Positions 1 through 9,400 of a stretch of 64,000 nt of DNA are shown here, in pieces (position 1 is the first letter of the stretch; each line of letters begins with the position of its first letter). The stretch is taken from positions 1,967,495 through 2,031,494 of the forward strand of contig NZ_DS022276.1 in assembly GCF_000153725.1 (NCBI RefSeq), given 5' to 3'. A model generated the notes under the pieces. The model was not told the DNA's origin, did no database searches, and was given only the letters and a program-made list of their open reading frames with translations. The position numbers and the translations under genes were made by a program. This DNA comes from Salipiger bermudensis HTCC2601 (GTDB lineage: Bacteria; Pseudomonadota; Alphaproteobacteria; Rhodobacterales; Rhodobacteraceae).

Positions 1-1188
1 ACGCCGCAGGTGGATATGCCGCGCGCAGACCCACGTGGCCGAGACCATCGCCCGAATCGAGCCGATGACAGCCAGGAGCGCTTCGAGGGCTTCGGCGTCA
101 CGGTGATCCGGGAGCATGGCCGCTTCATCTCGCCCACCGAGGTGCAGGCGGGCGCGCATGTCATCTCGGCCCGGCGCATCGTGCTGGCCACCGGCTCCTC
201 TCCGTTCGTGCCGCCGATTCCGGGCCTGTCCGATGTCCCCTACCTGACCAACGAGACGCTCTGGCAACTGCGCGAGCAGCCCGAGCACCTGGTGATCATC
301 GGCGGCGGCCCCATCGGGCTCGAGATGGCGCAGGCGCATCGCAGGCTTGGCAGCCGTGTCACGGTGATCGAGGCGCAGAAAGCGCTCGGTCGCGAAGATC
401 CCGAGATGGCCGCCATCGTGCTCGAGGAACTGAGTGCCGAGGGTGTCGAGATCCTCGAGGAGACGCCGGCGCAGCGGATCCGCGGCAGCGACGGGGCCAT
501 CGCGGTCGAAACCGTCAGCGGCGCGGTGCAGGGCTCGCATCTGCTGGTCGCGGTCGGGCGCAAGGCCAACATCGAGGGGCTCGGGCTCAAGAAGGCCGGG
601 ATCGAGACCACCAAGGCCGGCATCAAGGTCGACGAGGGGCTGCGCACGACGAATCGCCGGGTCTATGCCATCGGCGACGCCGCCGGCGGGCCGCAATTCA
701 CCCATGTGGCGGGCTATCACGGCGGGCTGATCGTGCGGAATGCGCTCTTTGGCCTTCCGATCAAGGTGAAGCCCCAGATCCTGCCGCGCGCCACCTACAC
801 CGCGCCCGAGCTGGCGCAGGTCGGGTTGACCGAGGCCGAGGCGCGGCTCGAGCATGGCGATGCGCTCGAGGTCGTGCGTCTGCCCTATCAGCACAACGAC
901 CGGGCCATCGCGCAGCGCCAGACCACCGGCCTGCTCAAGGTGATGGTGGTAAAGGGGCGCCCGGTGGGCGCCTCGATCGCGGGCGCGCAGGCAGGCGAGC
1001 TGATCGGGCTCTGGGCGCTTGCGATCGGCTCGAAACTCAAAATGAGCGCGATTGCAGGGATGGTTGTGCCTTATCCCACCATCGCAGAGCTTAACAAACG
1101 CGTCGCGGGAACCTATTTCTCTCCCCGTCTGTTTGAAAACGAAACAGTGAATAGAATTGTAAGACTGGTGCAGCGCTGGCTGCCCTGA
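1..1188 (+). CDS. FAD/NAD(P)-dependent disulfide-oxidoreductase-family protein (5' partial, apparent indels near start)
   Basis: This is the C-terminal most of a flavoprotein of the dihydrolipoamide dehydrogenase/mercuric reductase family; the N-terminal FAD-binding segment lies before the window. Visible are the NAD-binding GGGPIGLEMAQAH motif, the second FAD motif VYAIGDAAGG and a C-terminal dimerisation domain with GAQAGELIGLWALAI. The specific substrate is not evident. The frame reads cleanly from about position 67 (DSQERFEGFGV). Between roughly 23 and 64 the family-like text HVAETIARIEP is in a different frame, so about one base is missing at 64-66 and a compensating indel lies near 22-28. 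This is either a sequencing error or a damaged gene. The sensor kinase gene starts 20 bases downstream on the same strand, so the two may be cotranscribed. Confidence 0.8.
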   Translation, partial: TPQVDMPRADPRGRDHRPNRADDSQERFEGFGVTVIREHGRFISPTEVQAGAHVISARRIVLATGSSPFVPPIPGLSDVPYLTNETLWQLREQPEHLVIIGGGPIGLEMAQAHRRLGSRVTVIEAQKALGREDPEMAAIVLEELSAEGVEILEETPAQRIRGSDGAIAVETVSGAVQGSHLLVAVGRKANIEGLGLKKAGIETTKAGIKVDEGLRTTNRRVYAIGDAAGGPQFTHVAGYHGGLIVRNALFGLPIKVKPQILPRATYTAPELAQVGLTEAEARLEHGDALEVVRLPYQHNDRAIAQRQTTGLLKVMVVKGRPVGASIAGAQAGELIGLWALAIGSKLKMSAIAGMVVPYPTIAELNKRVAGTYFSPRLFENETVNRIVRLVQRWLP

Positions 1189-1208
1189 CGGGACAAGCAG
1201 TACTCTTG

Positions 1209-2591
1209 ATGCTCAACTCTCTTTCCGGCCGCTTCCTGATCCTCACGACGGTGTTCGTGATGCTGGCCGAGGTGTTGATCTTCGTGCCCTCCGTCGCCCG
1301 ATTCCGCGCCGACTATCTCACCGACCGTCTCGAGCGGGCGCAGATCGCCTCTCTGGCGCTGCTGGCGGACGACATGCTCGACCCCGATCTCGAACGCGAG
1401 CTTCTGGCCAATGCCGGGGTCTACAACGTTGCCCTTCAGCGCAACGCCACGCGCGAGCTGATGCTGTCGTCAGAGGTCCCGGGGCCCGTGGCCGAGAGCT
1501 TCGACCTGCGCGAGGCCGGGCCGGTCACGCTCATGCATGACGCGCTGGTGCGCTTGGCGAGCCCCGAGCCCGAAGTCATCCGGGTGCTGGGCTACCCGTC
1601 GCAACAGGCCGGCCAGCTCATCGAGATCACCATGGAGGCCGGACCGCTGCGCAGCGCCATGCTGGATTACGGCGTGCGCATCCTGCTGCTCTCGGCGGTG
1701 ATCTCGGTGATCACCGCGCTGCTGCTGTTCCTCGCTGTGCGACGGCTGCTGGTGCGCCCGATCAAGGGCGTGGTCGGCCACATGATCCGCTTTGCCGAGG
1801 CGCCGGAGGATGCGCGCCGCATCATCAAGCCCTCGGCCAGCGTGAAGGAGCTGCGCGAGGCCGAGGAGGCGCTTCAGTCGCTGCAGACCCAGCTTGCCGC
1901 GAGCCTGCGGCAGAAGGAGCGGCTGGCGCAGCTTGGCGGCGCGGTGGCGCGGGTCAGCCACGACCTGCGCAACATCCTGACCTCGGCGCAGCTTTTCACC
2001 GACCGCATCGAGATGTCCGAGGACCCGTCGGTCAAGCGCATGGCCCCGAAGCTGGTGGGCTCGATCACCCGCGCGGTGTCGCTCTGCGAGAACACGCTGG
2101 CCTTCGGGCGCGCCGAAGAGCCGGCCCCGGTGCTGACCCAGTTCAATCTCGCCGAACTGGTCAACGAGGTGCTCGAGGCCGAGCGTCTGGCGATCGACGA
2201 GCATGACGTGAGCCTCTCCGAGGATATCCCCGCCACGATGCAGATGCGCGGCGATCCGGAACAGATCTACCGGGTGATCGGCAACCTGGTGCGCAACGCG
2301 CGGCAGGCGATCACCGGCACCGGCCGGCCCGGTGAGATCAGTGTCGCCGCCTGGGCAGACGATACCGAATGGGTCATCGAGGTGACCGATACCGGCCCCG
2401 GCCTGCCGCCCAAGGCGCGGGAGCACCTGTTCCAGCCCTTCCAGGGCGGTGTGCGCAAGGGCGGGGCGGGGCTTGGCCTTGCCATCGTCGCCGAGCTGGT
2501 GCGCAACCACGGCGGCACGCTGCAGCTGGCGCGCTCAGACGAGAGCGGCACCTGTTTCGAGATCCGTCTGCCGATGGGAGAAATGGGCTGA
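1209..2591 (+). CDS. Membrane sensor histidine kinase
   Basis: A 460-residue two-component sensor kinase. Membrane segments are at about residues 8-27 and 156-178, enclosing a periplasmic sensing region of about 125 residues with no recognised ligand fold. A HAMP-like linker follows, then a HisKA domain with the phospho-accepting histidine at about 251 (RVSHDLRNIL). The HATPase domain shows the N box (NLVRNARQAI), G1 (DTGPGLPPK) and G2 (GGAGLGLAI). An ATG at 1209 is preferred to the TTG just before it. No response-regulator gene is adjacent, so it is an orphan here; it may be cotranscribed with the upstream flavoprotein gene. The signal sensed cannot be read from the sequence. Confidence 0.85.
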   Translation: MLNSLSGRFLILTTVFVMLAEVLIFVPSVARFRADYLTDRLERAQIASLALLADDMLDPDLERELLANAGVYNVALQRNATRELMLSSEVPGPVAESFDLREAGPVTLMHDALVRLASPEPEVIRVLGYPSQQAGQLIEITMEAGPLRSAMLDYGVRILLLSAVISVITALLLFLAVRRLLVRPIKGVVGHMIRFAEAPEDARRIIKPSASVKELREAEEALQSLQTQLAASLRQKERLAQLGGAVARVSHDLRNILTSAQLFTDRIEMSEDPSVKRMAPKLVGSITRAVSLCENTLAFGRAEEPAPVLTQFNLAELVNEVLEAERLAIDEHDVSLSEDIPATMQMRGDPEQIYRVIGNLVRNARQAITGTGRPGEISVAAWADDTEWVIEVTDTGPGLPPKAREHLFQPFQGGVRKGGAGLGLAIVAELVRNHGGTLQLARSDESGTCFEIRLPMGEMG

Positions 2592-2663
2592 ACGAAATTT
2601 CTTCGAAAAACATTCTGGCCCCCCTTGCGCATCTTCGCGGGTAAGTCTAAACCCCGCCTCCAC

Positions 2664-2740
2664 GGACCGATAGCTCAGCTGGATAGAGTACTTGACTACG
2701 AATCAAGGGGTCGGGGGTTCGAATCCTCCTCGGTCCGCCA
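2664..2740 (+). tRNA. tRNA-Arg (anticodon ACG)
   Basis: A 77-base cloverleaf. The acceptor stem GGACCGA pairs with TCGGTCC, and the CCA end is encoded. The D arm contains AGCTCAGCTGGATAGAG. The anticodon stem CTTGA/TCAAG encloses the loop CTACGAA, giving anticodon ACG, normally deaminated to ICG and reading CGU/CGC/CGA. The T loop is GGTTCGAATCC. A strong terminator follows 10 bases downstream, so it is transcribed as a single-gene unit. Confidence 0.97.
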
Positions 2741-2750
2741 GTTTCCGGGA

Positions 2751-2785
2751 AGCCCGCTGCATAGCGCAGCGGGCTTTCTTATTTT
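2751..2785 (+). terminator. Rho-independent terminator of tRNA-Arg
   Basis: The 10-bp stem AGCCCGCTGC/GCAGCGGGCT has a 5-base loop (ATAGC) and is followed by the T-rich tract TTCTTATTTT, directly after the tRNA 3' end. Confidence 0.9.
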
Positions 2786-3060
2786 CTGCTCGGAAAACCA
2801 GACGTTTATCCACGCGCCGTGGACTGCAATCCGCAATATGTGCGCGGGCTCTGTAACAGTGTCGCAGTGCTTGGAGTGTCAGGGGCGAGGTTTCAGAGAC
2901 TCGGCGCTCAGCGCGGGTGAGGGCGATCGCCTGAAGATCAGCGCGCCAGCGTGTGCCCGCCACGTTCGGCAGCAGGACTGGGCCGCTGGCAGACGCGGCG
3001 AGTCGGTCGTCGTGAGTCTGCGGCGGGTTTCCTTGTGCGAGAGAAAGCCGCAGCCATTTT

Positions 3061-3430
3061 CGCCGAGGGCGAATCGCTGCCGACCCCGAGCCGCGTGGGT
3101 TCTACGATCCCGGCCCTGTTCGGACTGCCCTTCGTGGTGCGGATCTACGGCGTGCTTGGCCGGCTGCCCCCTGAACGCGATGCCGGCACGTTCGGGCGGG
3201 CAAACGATGCGGGTGCGGTCTGCCTTGAGCGGGGAACGCCCGATGAGGCAGCAATCCGCCGCGCCTTGACCGACCGGATGGGCGCTAACGACTTCCCCGC
3301 AGGCGCGATGGGGCCCAAGGTGGAGGTGGCGCAGAACGTTGTCTGCGCCAGCGGCAAGCGCGCCGTGATCCGTGCCCTCAGGGATGTCGCCGTACGGTGC
3401 GGCGAAACCGGCATCGCCATCGACCCGGAG
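3061..3430 (+). pseudogene. arcC: Decayed carbamate kinase C-terminal remnant
   Basis: The open frame here has no credible start or ribosome binding site, but its text follows the C-terminal part of carbamate kinase. The stretch DAGAVCLERGTPDEAAIRR corresponds to the family's TDVDGVYLDWGTPxxxxI region. NDFPAGAMGPKVEVAQN corresponds to the conserved FxAGSMGPKVEAA motif. SGKRAVIRAL and GETGIAIDP correspond to the terminal GGRAVIG...GTxI segment. Several family-invariant residues are changed and the N-terminal two thirds is missing or unrecognisable, so this is read as a relic. It ends about 65 bases before the P-type ATPase gene. The stretch from 2786 to 3060 shows nothing recognisable. Confidence 0.65.
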
Positions 3431-3495
3431 GTCGCCCCGTTTGGACTGGTACGCGAGCAGGCGCGGGCCACCCCCAGTTTGAGAAGGAAACGATC

Positions 3496-6243
3496 ATGAG
3501 AGACCGGACCGCCCAGAGTGTTTCCGACCATGAGGCCGGAATCGGAACCGCTGCGCCCTGGACCCGGAGCGGCGAAGACGTTGCGGCCGGTCTGCACTGT
3601 GACGCCGGCACCGGTCTCTCCATGTCGGAGGCACAGCAACGCCTCGACCGGCACGGGCCCAACAGGCTTGCCGAGGGCAAGCAGACCTCGCCCCTGACGC
3701 TCTTGCTCGGCCAGTTCAAGAATCCGCTGCTGATCATCCTGATGATCGGCGCGGTGATCTCGCTTCTGACCGGCCACATGGTCGATGCCATCGCCATCGC
3801 CGTGATCGTGGTGCTGAACGCGGTGATCAGCTTCTACCAGGAGTTCAGTGCCGCCCGCTCGCTCGCCGCGCTACGCGAGATGGCCGCGCCGCTGGCCTTC
3901 GTCAAACGCGACGGCGAATGGGCCGAGATCCCCGCCGCCGACATCGTCCCCGGCGACATCCTGCGCTTCAAGGCCGGCGACATCATCGCCGCCGACGTGC
4001 GCTTCCTCGAGGCCGCCCGTCTGGCGGTGGACGAGGCTGCGCTGACCGGCGAATCCGAGCCCGTCGACAAGCACATCCTGGCGATCGACGATCCCGAGCT
4101 AACGCTGGCGGACCGGCTCAACATGGGCTTCATGTCGACCAAGGTGACCAGTGGAACCGGCCTTGGCATCGCGACCTCGACCGGGATGCAGACCGAGGTC
4201 GGCCATATCGCGCATATGATGGCCACCACCGAAGAGCCCAAGACGCCCCTGCAGGAGCGCATCGAGAAGCTCTCCAAGGTGCTGATCGCCGCGGCGCTGG
4301 GCGTGGTGGCCGTGGTCATCGGCATCGGGATCTTCCACGGCATGAGCCTGTCGGAGATGCTGACCACCGCGATCTCGCTCTCGGTCGCCGCCATTCCCGA
4401 GGGCCTGCCGACGGTCGTCACCATCGTTCTGACGCTGGGGTCGCAGCGCATGGTCCACAACAACGCGCTGGCGCGAAAGCTGGCGGCGGTCGAGACGCTG
4501 GGCACCACCTCGGTGATCTGCTCCGACAAGACCGGCACGCTGACCCAGAACCAGATGCAGGTGATGCGGCTCTGGGCCGGCGGCAAGACATGGGATCTGA
4601 CTGGCGAGGGCTTCGACCCCACGGGCGACTTCCTCGATGCCGAGGGCCGTGCCGCTGTGATCGCCGAGGAACAGGACCTGGCCCATATGCTCGAGGTCTC
4701 GGTCTACTGCAACGAGGCCGAGCTGATGCTCAAGGATGGCCGCCACGCGGTGCAGGGCAACCCGACCGAGGGCGCGCTGGTCGTCGCCGGCGCCAAGGTC
4801 GGCATCAGCCGCGACGCGTTGAAGAAGGACCATTACGACATCCTCCAGTCCTTTCCCTTTGACAGCACGCGCAAGATGATGAGCATGCATGTGCGCACGC
4901 CCGACGGTCGCAAGGTGTTGGTCGCCAAGGGGGCGCCCGACGTCATCATGTCCCGCGCCAAGGGGATCTTGCTGAATGGCGAGATCCGGCCTCTCGACGA
5001 TGGTATCCGGGCGCAGGTCGAGGAGGTGATCGAAGATTTCGGCGGACGCGCGCTGCGCACGCTTGCCGTGGCCTTCCGCTATGCCGAGGACGGCACCTTC
5101 GATCCCGCGGACCCCGAGCATGACATCGTGCTGCTGGGTGTCCACGGTATCATGGATCCGCCGCGCCCCGAGGTGAAACGCGCCGTGGCCGATGCCACCT
5201 CCGCAGGCATCCGCACGGTGATGATCACCGGCGACCACGCCGTGACGGCGCAGGCCATCGCCGAGCAGATCGGCATCCGCACCTCCGAGGCGCAGACCGT
5301 CCACACCGGGCACGAGATCGACGGCATGGATGACAGGCGGCTGGCCGAGGTCGCGAAGAACGCCGCCGTGTTCGCCCGCGTCACGCCCGAGCACAAGCTG
5401 CGTATCGTCAAGGCGATGCAGGCCAATGGCGAGGTCGCCGCGATGACCGGCGACGGGGTCAACGACGCGCCGGCCCTGCGCACCGCCGACATCGGCGTGG
5501 CGATGGGCATCACCGGCACCTCGGTCGCCAAGGACAGCGCCGCGCTGGTGCTGCTCGACGACAACTTCTCGACCATCGTCAGCGCCGTCCGCGAGGGCCG
5601 CAGGATCTATGACAACCTGCTCAAGTTCGTGCGCCAGGCGTTGACCTCGAACGTGGCCGAGGTGTCGACCATCCTGTTCGCCTTCCTGCTCATGGGCAAC
5701 GAGCCGCTGATCCCGCTCGCCCCGCTGATGATCCTCTGGGTCAACCTCGTCTCCGACGGGATCCCGGCGCTGGCGCTGGGCTTCGAGGAGGCCGAGCACA
5801 ACGTCATGCGGCGCGCCCCGCGGACCCGGGACCACGACCTGTTCTCGGACGGCATGAAGGAGCGCATCCTGATCCGTGGCCTCGCCGTGGGTGGCATCAG
5901 TTACTACACCTTCTCGCAGGGGCTGGCGATGGAACTCGGCTTCGAGATGGCCCAGACCATGGCCTTCGTGACCATCATGTTCGCGCAGCTTTGGCATGTC
6001 TTCGATGCCCGCACGACCACGACGCTGTTCCGCAAGTCGCCCTTCGGCAATCCCAAGCTGCTGATGGCGGTGGGAATCTCGCTGGCGCTCTCGGCCATCG
6101 CCGTCTACTCGCCCTTCGGCCATTACGTGCTGGGCACCGCCAGCCTGCCGCTGAGCATCCTGCTGGCCTGCGCCTTCATTGCGGCGGTCCCGACCTTCGT
6201 GCTCTCGGGCATCAAGGAGGTCTTCGGGTTCAAGTTCCTCTGA
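3496..6243 (+). CDS. Cation-transporting P-type ATPase, P2A (calcium/PacL) type
   Basis: A 915-residue inner-membrane ion pump. In order it shows the N-terminal cation-ATPase domain, the actuator motif TGES, the M4 signature PEGLPT, the phosphorylation motif DKTGTLTQNQ with the acylated Asp at about residue 344, the nucleotide-binding KGAPD, the hinge GDGVNDAPAL, and four C-terminal membrane helices including NLVSDGIPALALGFE. PEGLP plus the NLVSDG M6 motif places it with SERCA/PacL-like calcium pumps rather than with heavy-metal pumps; it lacks CPC and metal-binding domains. The ATG at 3496 is chosen because GAGAAGGA lies 7 bases upstream. It stands alone between a carbamate kinase relic and a terminator. 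The exact ion is inference. Confidence 0.9.
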   Translation: MRDRTAQSVSDHEAGIGTAAPWTRSGEDVAAGLHCDAGTGLSMSEAQQRLDRHGPNRLAEGKQTSPLTLLLGQFKNPLLIILMIGAVISLLTGHMVDAIAIAVIVVLNAVISFYQEFSAARSLAALREMAAPLAFVKRDGEWAEIPAADIVPGDILRFKAGDIIAADVRFLEAARLAVDEAALTGESEPVDKHILAIDDPELTLADRLNMGFMSTKVTSGTGLGIATSTGMQTEVGHIAHMMATTEEPKTPLQERIEKLSKVLIAAALGVVAVVIGIGIFHGMSLSEMLTTAISLSVAAIPEGLPTVVTIVLTLGSQRMVHNNALARKLAAVETLGTTSVICSDKTGTLTQNQMQVMRLWAGGKTWDLTGEGFDPTGDFLDAEGRAAVIAEEQDLAHMLEVSVYCNEAELMLKDGRHAVQGNPTEGALVVAGAKVGISRDALKKDHYDILQSFPFDSTRKMMSMHVRTPDGRKVLVAKGAPDVIMSRAKGILLNGEIRPLDDGIRAQVEEVIEDFGGRALRTLAVAFRYAEDGTFDPADPEHDIVLLGVHGIMDPPRPEVKRAVADATSAGIRTVMITGDHAVTAQAIAEQIGIRTSEAQTVHTGHEIDGMDDRRLAEVAKNAAVFARVTPEHKLRIVKAMQANGEVAAMTGDGVNDAPALRTADIGVAMGITGTSVAKDSAALVLLDDNFSTIVSAVREGRRIYDNLLKFVRQALTSNVAEVSTILFAFLLMGNEPLIPLAPLMILWVNLVSDGIPALALGFEEAEHNVMRRAPRTRDHDLFSDGMKERILIRGLAVGGISYYTFSQGLAMELGFEMAQTMAFVTIMFAQLWHVFDARTTTTLFRKSPFGNPKLLMAVGISLALSAIAVYSPFGHYVLGTASLPLSILLACAFIAAVPTFVLSGIKEVFGFKFL

Positions 6244-6266
6244 GCCTTGCTCTCCGCGCAAGAAAC

Positions 6267-6295
6267 AAGACCCGGCGTTTCCGCGCCGGGTCTTT
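6267..6295 (+). terminator. Rho-independent terminator of the P-type ATPase gene
   Basis: The 11-bp stem AAGACCCGGCG/CGCCGGGTCTT with a 6-base loop ends in a short T run, 23 bases after the ATPase stop codon. Confidence 0.85.
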
Positions 6296-6411
6296 CGGTG
6301 TCTCCTGGCCGGGCTTCGAGGGGCGGGGGTATATCCTGCCACCCCGCCACTCCCCCCGGCTGTCGCGGAGCGTGGTCTTGACCTGTTCGCTGGCAGCCGA
6401 CCCGCAGGGTC

Positions 6412-6429
6412 GCGGGCCCGAAGGCCCGC
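6412..6429 (-). terminator. Hairpin with UUCG loop downstream of tamB
   Basis: On the minus strand this reads GCGGGCC-TTCG-GGCCCGC, a 7-bp GC stem closed by the very stable cUUCGg tetraloop, 9 bases after the tamB stop. There is no T run, so termination strength is uncertain; it may mainly protect the mRNA 3' end. Confidence 0.55.
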
Positions 6430-6438
6430 CCCGCGAGG

Positions 6439-9400
6439 TCAGTAGTCTTTCTCGAAATAGATCCCGAGGCCGCTGTCGCCGCCGGTGTCGGCACTGGCGC
6501 GAGCCTTGACGTTTCGGTTGATCTGGTAGTTCAGGTTGATCGACGTCTCGCCGCCGGAATCGACCTCCACGTCGGTATAGAGATCGTCGCTGATATACTT
6601 GCCCAGACGCAGCCCGGCATTGCCTTCGTCATCGGTGGTGACGTCGAAATCATCCAGCCCGAAGCCTCTGCGCAGGTTGCCGACGATGCCTTCACCGCCC
6701 TGACCGGCCAGCGTGTTGACCGCCGCCGCGATGCGCAGCGCCTGCAGCGCCGACAGTTCGGTCACGTCGCGCCCGAACAGCAGCAGGGCCAGCACCTCTT
6801 CCTCGGGTCGCGAGGGGTTGGAGCTGAAGGTCACCTCGGGCTCCGTCGCCTCGCCCTCGATCGACACGGTCACCACGGTGCCGTCGCGCTCGGCGGTGGC
6901 CTCGACCTCGATGGTCGGGACGAAATCGCCGGTCAGGCGCAGGATCGCGGTGTCGAGCGTCAGGCGCTGGCCGAGGATGTCGAGCCGGCCGCGGATCAGG
7001 TCGAACCGGCCCACCGGCACGATGTCCTGCGAAGTGCCCGTGATCCTCAGCGAGCCGCCAAGCTCGGCATCGAGGCCGCGGCCGCGCACGAAGATCCGTG
7101 ACGGCGCCCGGATTTCGAGATCGAGCGGCAGGGTGTAGGCGGGACCGCCGCGGGAGCTGCCGGTCTCGATCAATCCGGCGCGGGCGCGGGTCTGGCGCAC
7201 CGGGGCGGGCTCGGAGAGATGGGTGAGCGTGAAGCCGCGGCTGCCCGGCCCGAGGCCGGTCTCGGGGATGCGCAGCTCGGCCTGCTCGATGTCGATGCGG
7301 CCGCCGATGGTCGGTCCGGTGAGCAGGGGACCCTGCACCGTCACCCGCCCGCCGGCGGTGGCCTGGTAGAGCCGGCGATCCTCTAGCAGCAGCTCGCGCA
7401 TCTGGACCGTGAGGTCTGCGCTGTAAGGCGCGTTCAGCCCGATGGTGCCGGAGGTCTCGAGACGCCCGCCGGTGGCGAGCTGGCCGGTGACGTCGAGCCG
7501 CACCTGACCGCCGCCGAGATTGGCGTTGATGTTGATGCCGTTGAGCGAGAGGCCCGGCCCCGGCAGCACCACCTCGGCGCCGTTCACCGTGACGGTGCCC
7601 GCCAGCGAGGACGGTGCCAGAGGCCCGTTGAGGCGCAGGTTCAGCTGCGCCATGCCTGAGAGCAGGTTGGGCTCGGCGATCTGGTTGGCGAGCGCCAGCG
7701 GCGCGTTGCCGGCGATGGACAGGTTGGCGCTGTCGAAGCTCTGCGCCAGCGTGCCCGAGACCGTCGCCTGCGTGCCGCCGGGGGCGTTGATCCGGGTGTC
7801 GACCTGCCACGGCCCGTTGCCGGAACCGCCAAGCGTGCCGCTGGCGGTGGCTCGGCCCGGCAGCTGCGGCACGATCACGCCCAGATTGTTCAGCGCCACG
7901 TCATAGCTGAGTGCGCTGTCGCCGGACTGGCTCAGCGTGCCGTTCATCGTGGCGGTGATCTGTGAGGTGGTCACGTCGAGCTCTTCGACGGTGATGTTGC
8001 CGTCGTCGTCGCGCCTGGCCGAGACCACGGCGCTGCCGCTGCCGCCAGCAAGCCTGTCGGCGATCTCGATGCCGGTGGCGAGGTCGCGCGTGTTGAGCGT
8101 ACCATCGGCGCTGAATGCACCCGTGGCCAGCGTGTAGCTGCCCGCGCCGTCGAAGCTCACCGAGCCGCGCAGGGTCTGCCCCGTGAGCGGCGCATAGGCC
8201 GCCAGGGAACCCACCGAGGCGGTGCCGTCGAAGCCCACGGTTCCGATCTGGCCTTCGTCGGTCTTGCTCGCGGTGACGATGCCGCCGGCCAGGGTCTGCC
8301 CGGGACCGCGTGCGGTAAAGTCGAGCCGGTAGGCCTCGGCGCTTTCCTGCAGGTTGCCCGATACCGAGACGCTGCCCGACATGCCGGGCGCGACCGGGCT
8401 CAGGTCGGGCAGGGTGAGGTTGAAGGTGGCAGTGCTGCCGTCGCCCACGAGGTTGCCGTTGGCGGTGAGCTGGATGCCCGGCCCGTCGACATCGGCGCGC
8501 CGGATGGTGATGCCCTCGGCGTCGCGCGAGACGTCGATCTCGGTGCGGGTGGTTCCGCGCAGAAGCCCGTCGACCTGCTGGATGCCGATCGCAAGGTCAT
8601 TGGTCTCGAGCGTGCCGTCGGCGTCGAAATAGCCGCTCTCGAGCGCGTAGGCGCCTTCGCCGTCGAAGCTGAAAGAGCCGTCGAGCTCGCGGCCTGCGAG
8701 GTCGGCAAAGGCCGACAGGTCGCCGCCGGCTGCGGTGCCGTCGAAGCTCACGTCCGCGATTCCGCCATCTTCGGCCTTGGTCGCGGTCACGTTGCCGTCG
8801 ATCTGGGTCTGAGCCGGGCCGGTGGCGGCGAGGTTCAGCAGGTAGGCCTCGGCGCTTTCCTCAAGCGTGCCGCGCAGGGTGGCGCGCCCCGACAGCCCCT
8901 CGGCACGCAGCCGGGTGAGATCGGGCAGGGTGATGTCGAAGCTCGCCGAACTGCCGGCGTCGAGCAGCGTGCCGCTGGCGGTCATCTCGAGGCCGGGGCC
9001 ATCGACCTCGGCGCGGCGGATGGTGATACCGTCCGCATCGCGGGTCACGTTGACCTCGGCGTCGGTAGTGCCCTGCAGCAGCCCGTCGACCGGGTCGATG
9101 CCGATCTCCACATCGCGGGTCTGCAACGACCCGTCGGCGTCGAAATAGCCGTTCTCGAGCGTGTAGCTGCCGGTGCCCTGAAAGCTTGCCGCCCCGTCCA
9201 GCGGGCGGTCTGCGATGGCGGCAAAGGCAGAAAGATCGGCCGCCGAAGCGTCACCGGTGAAGCCCACCGACACGACCCCGCCATCCTCGCCCTTGCCGGC
9301 GGTCACCACGCCGTCGAACTGGGTGTTGCCGGGACCGGACGCCACGAGGTCGAGCGCGTAGGCGTCCTCGCCCTCGTCGAGGGTGCCGGTCAGCGTGGCC

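Noticed and set aside
2703-2963. Short minus-strand frame ending DRGGFEPPTP over the tRNA
   Set aside because: The GGFEPPTP ending is the classic antisense translation of a tRNA T-arm and 3' end, not a protein gene.
2664-3495. Integrated element or genomic island at tRNA-Arg
   Set aside because: No integrase gene and no direct repeat of the tRNA 3' end were seen nearby; only a decayed housekeeping-type gene is present.
4099-6342. Open frame of 747 codons antisense to the P-type ATPase
   Set aside because: Composition is His/Arg/Gly-rich shadow sequence; the sense frame has all P-type ATPase motifs.
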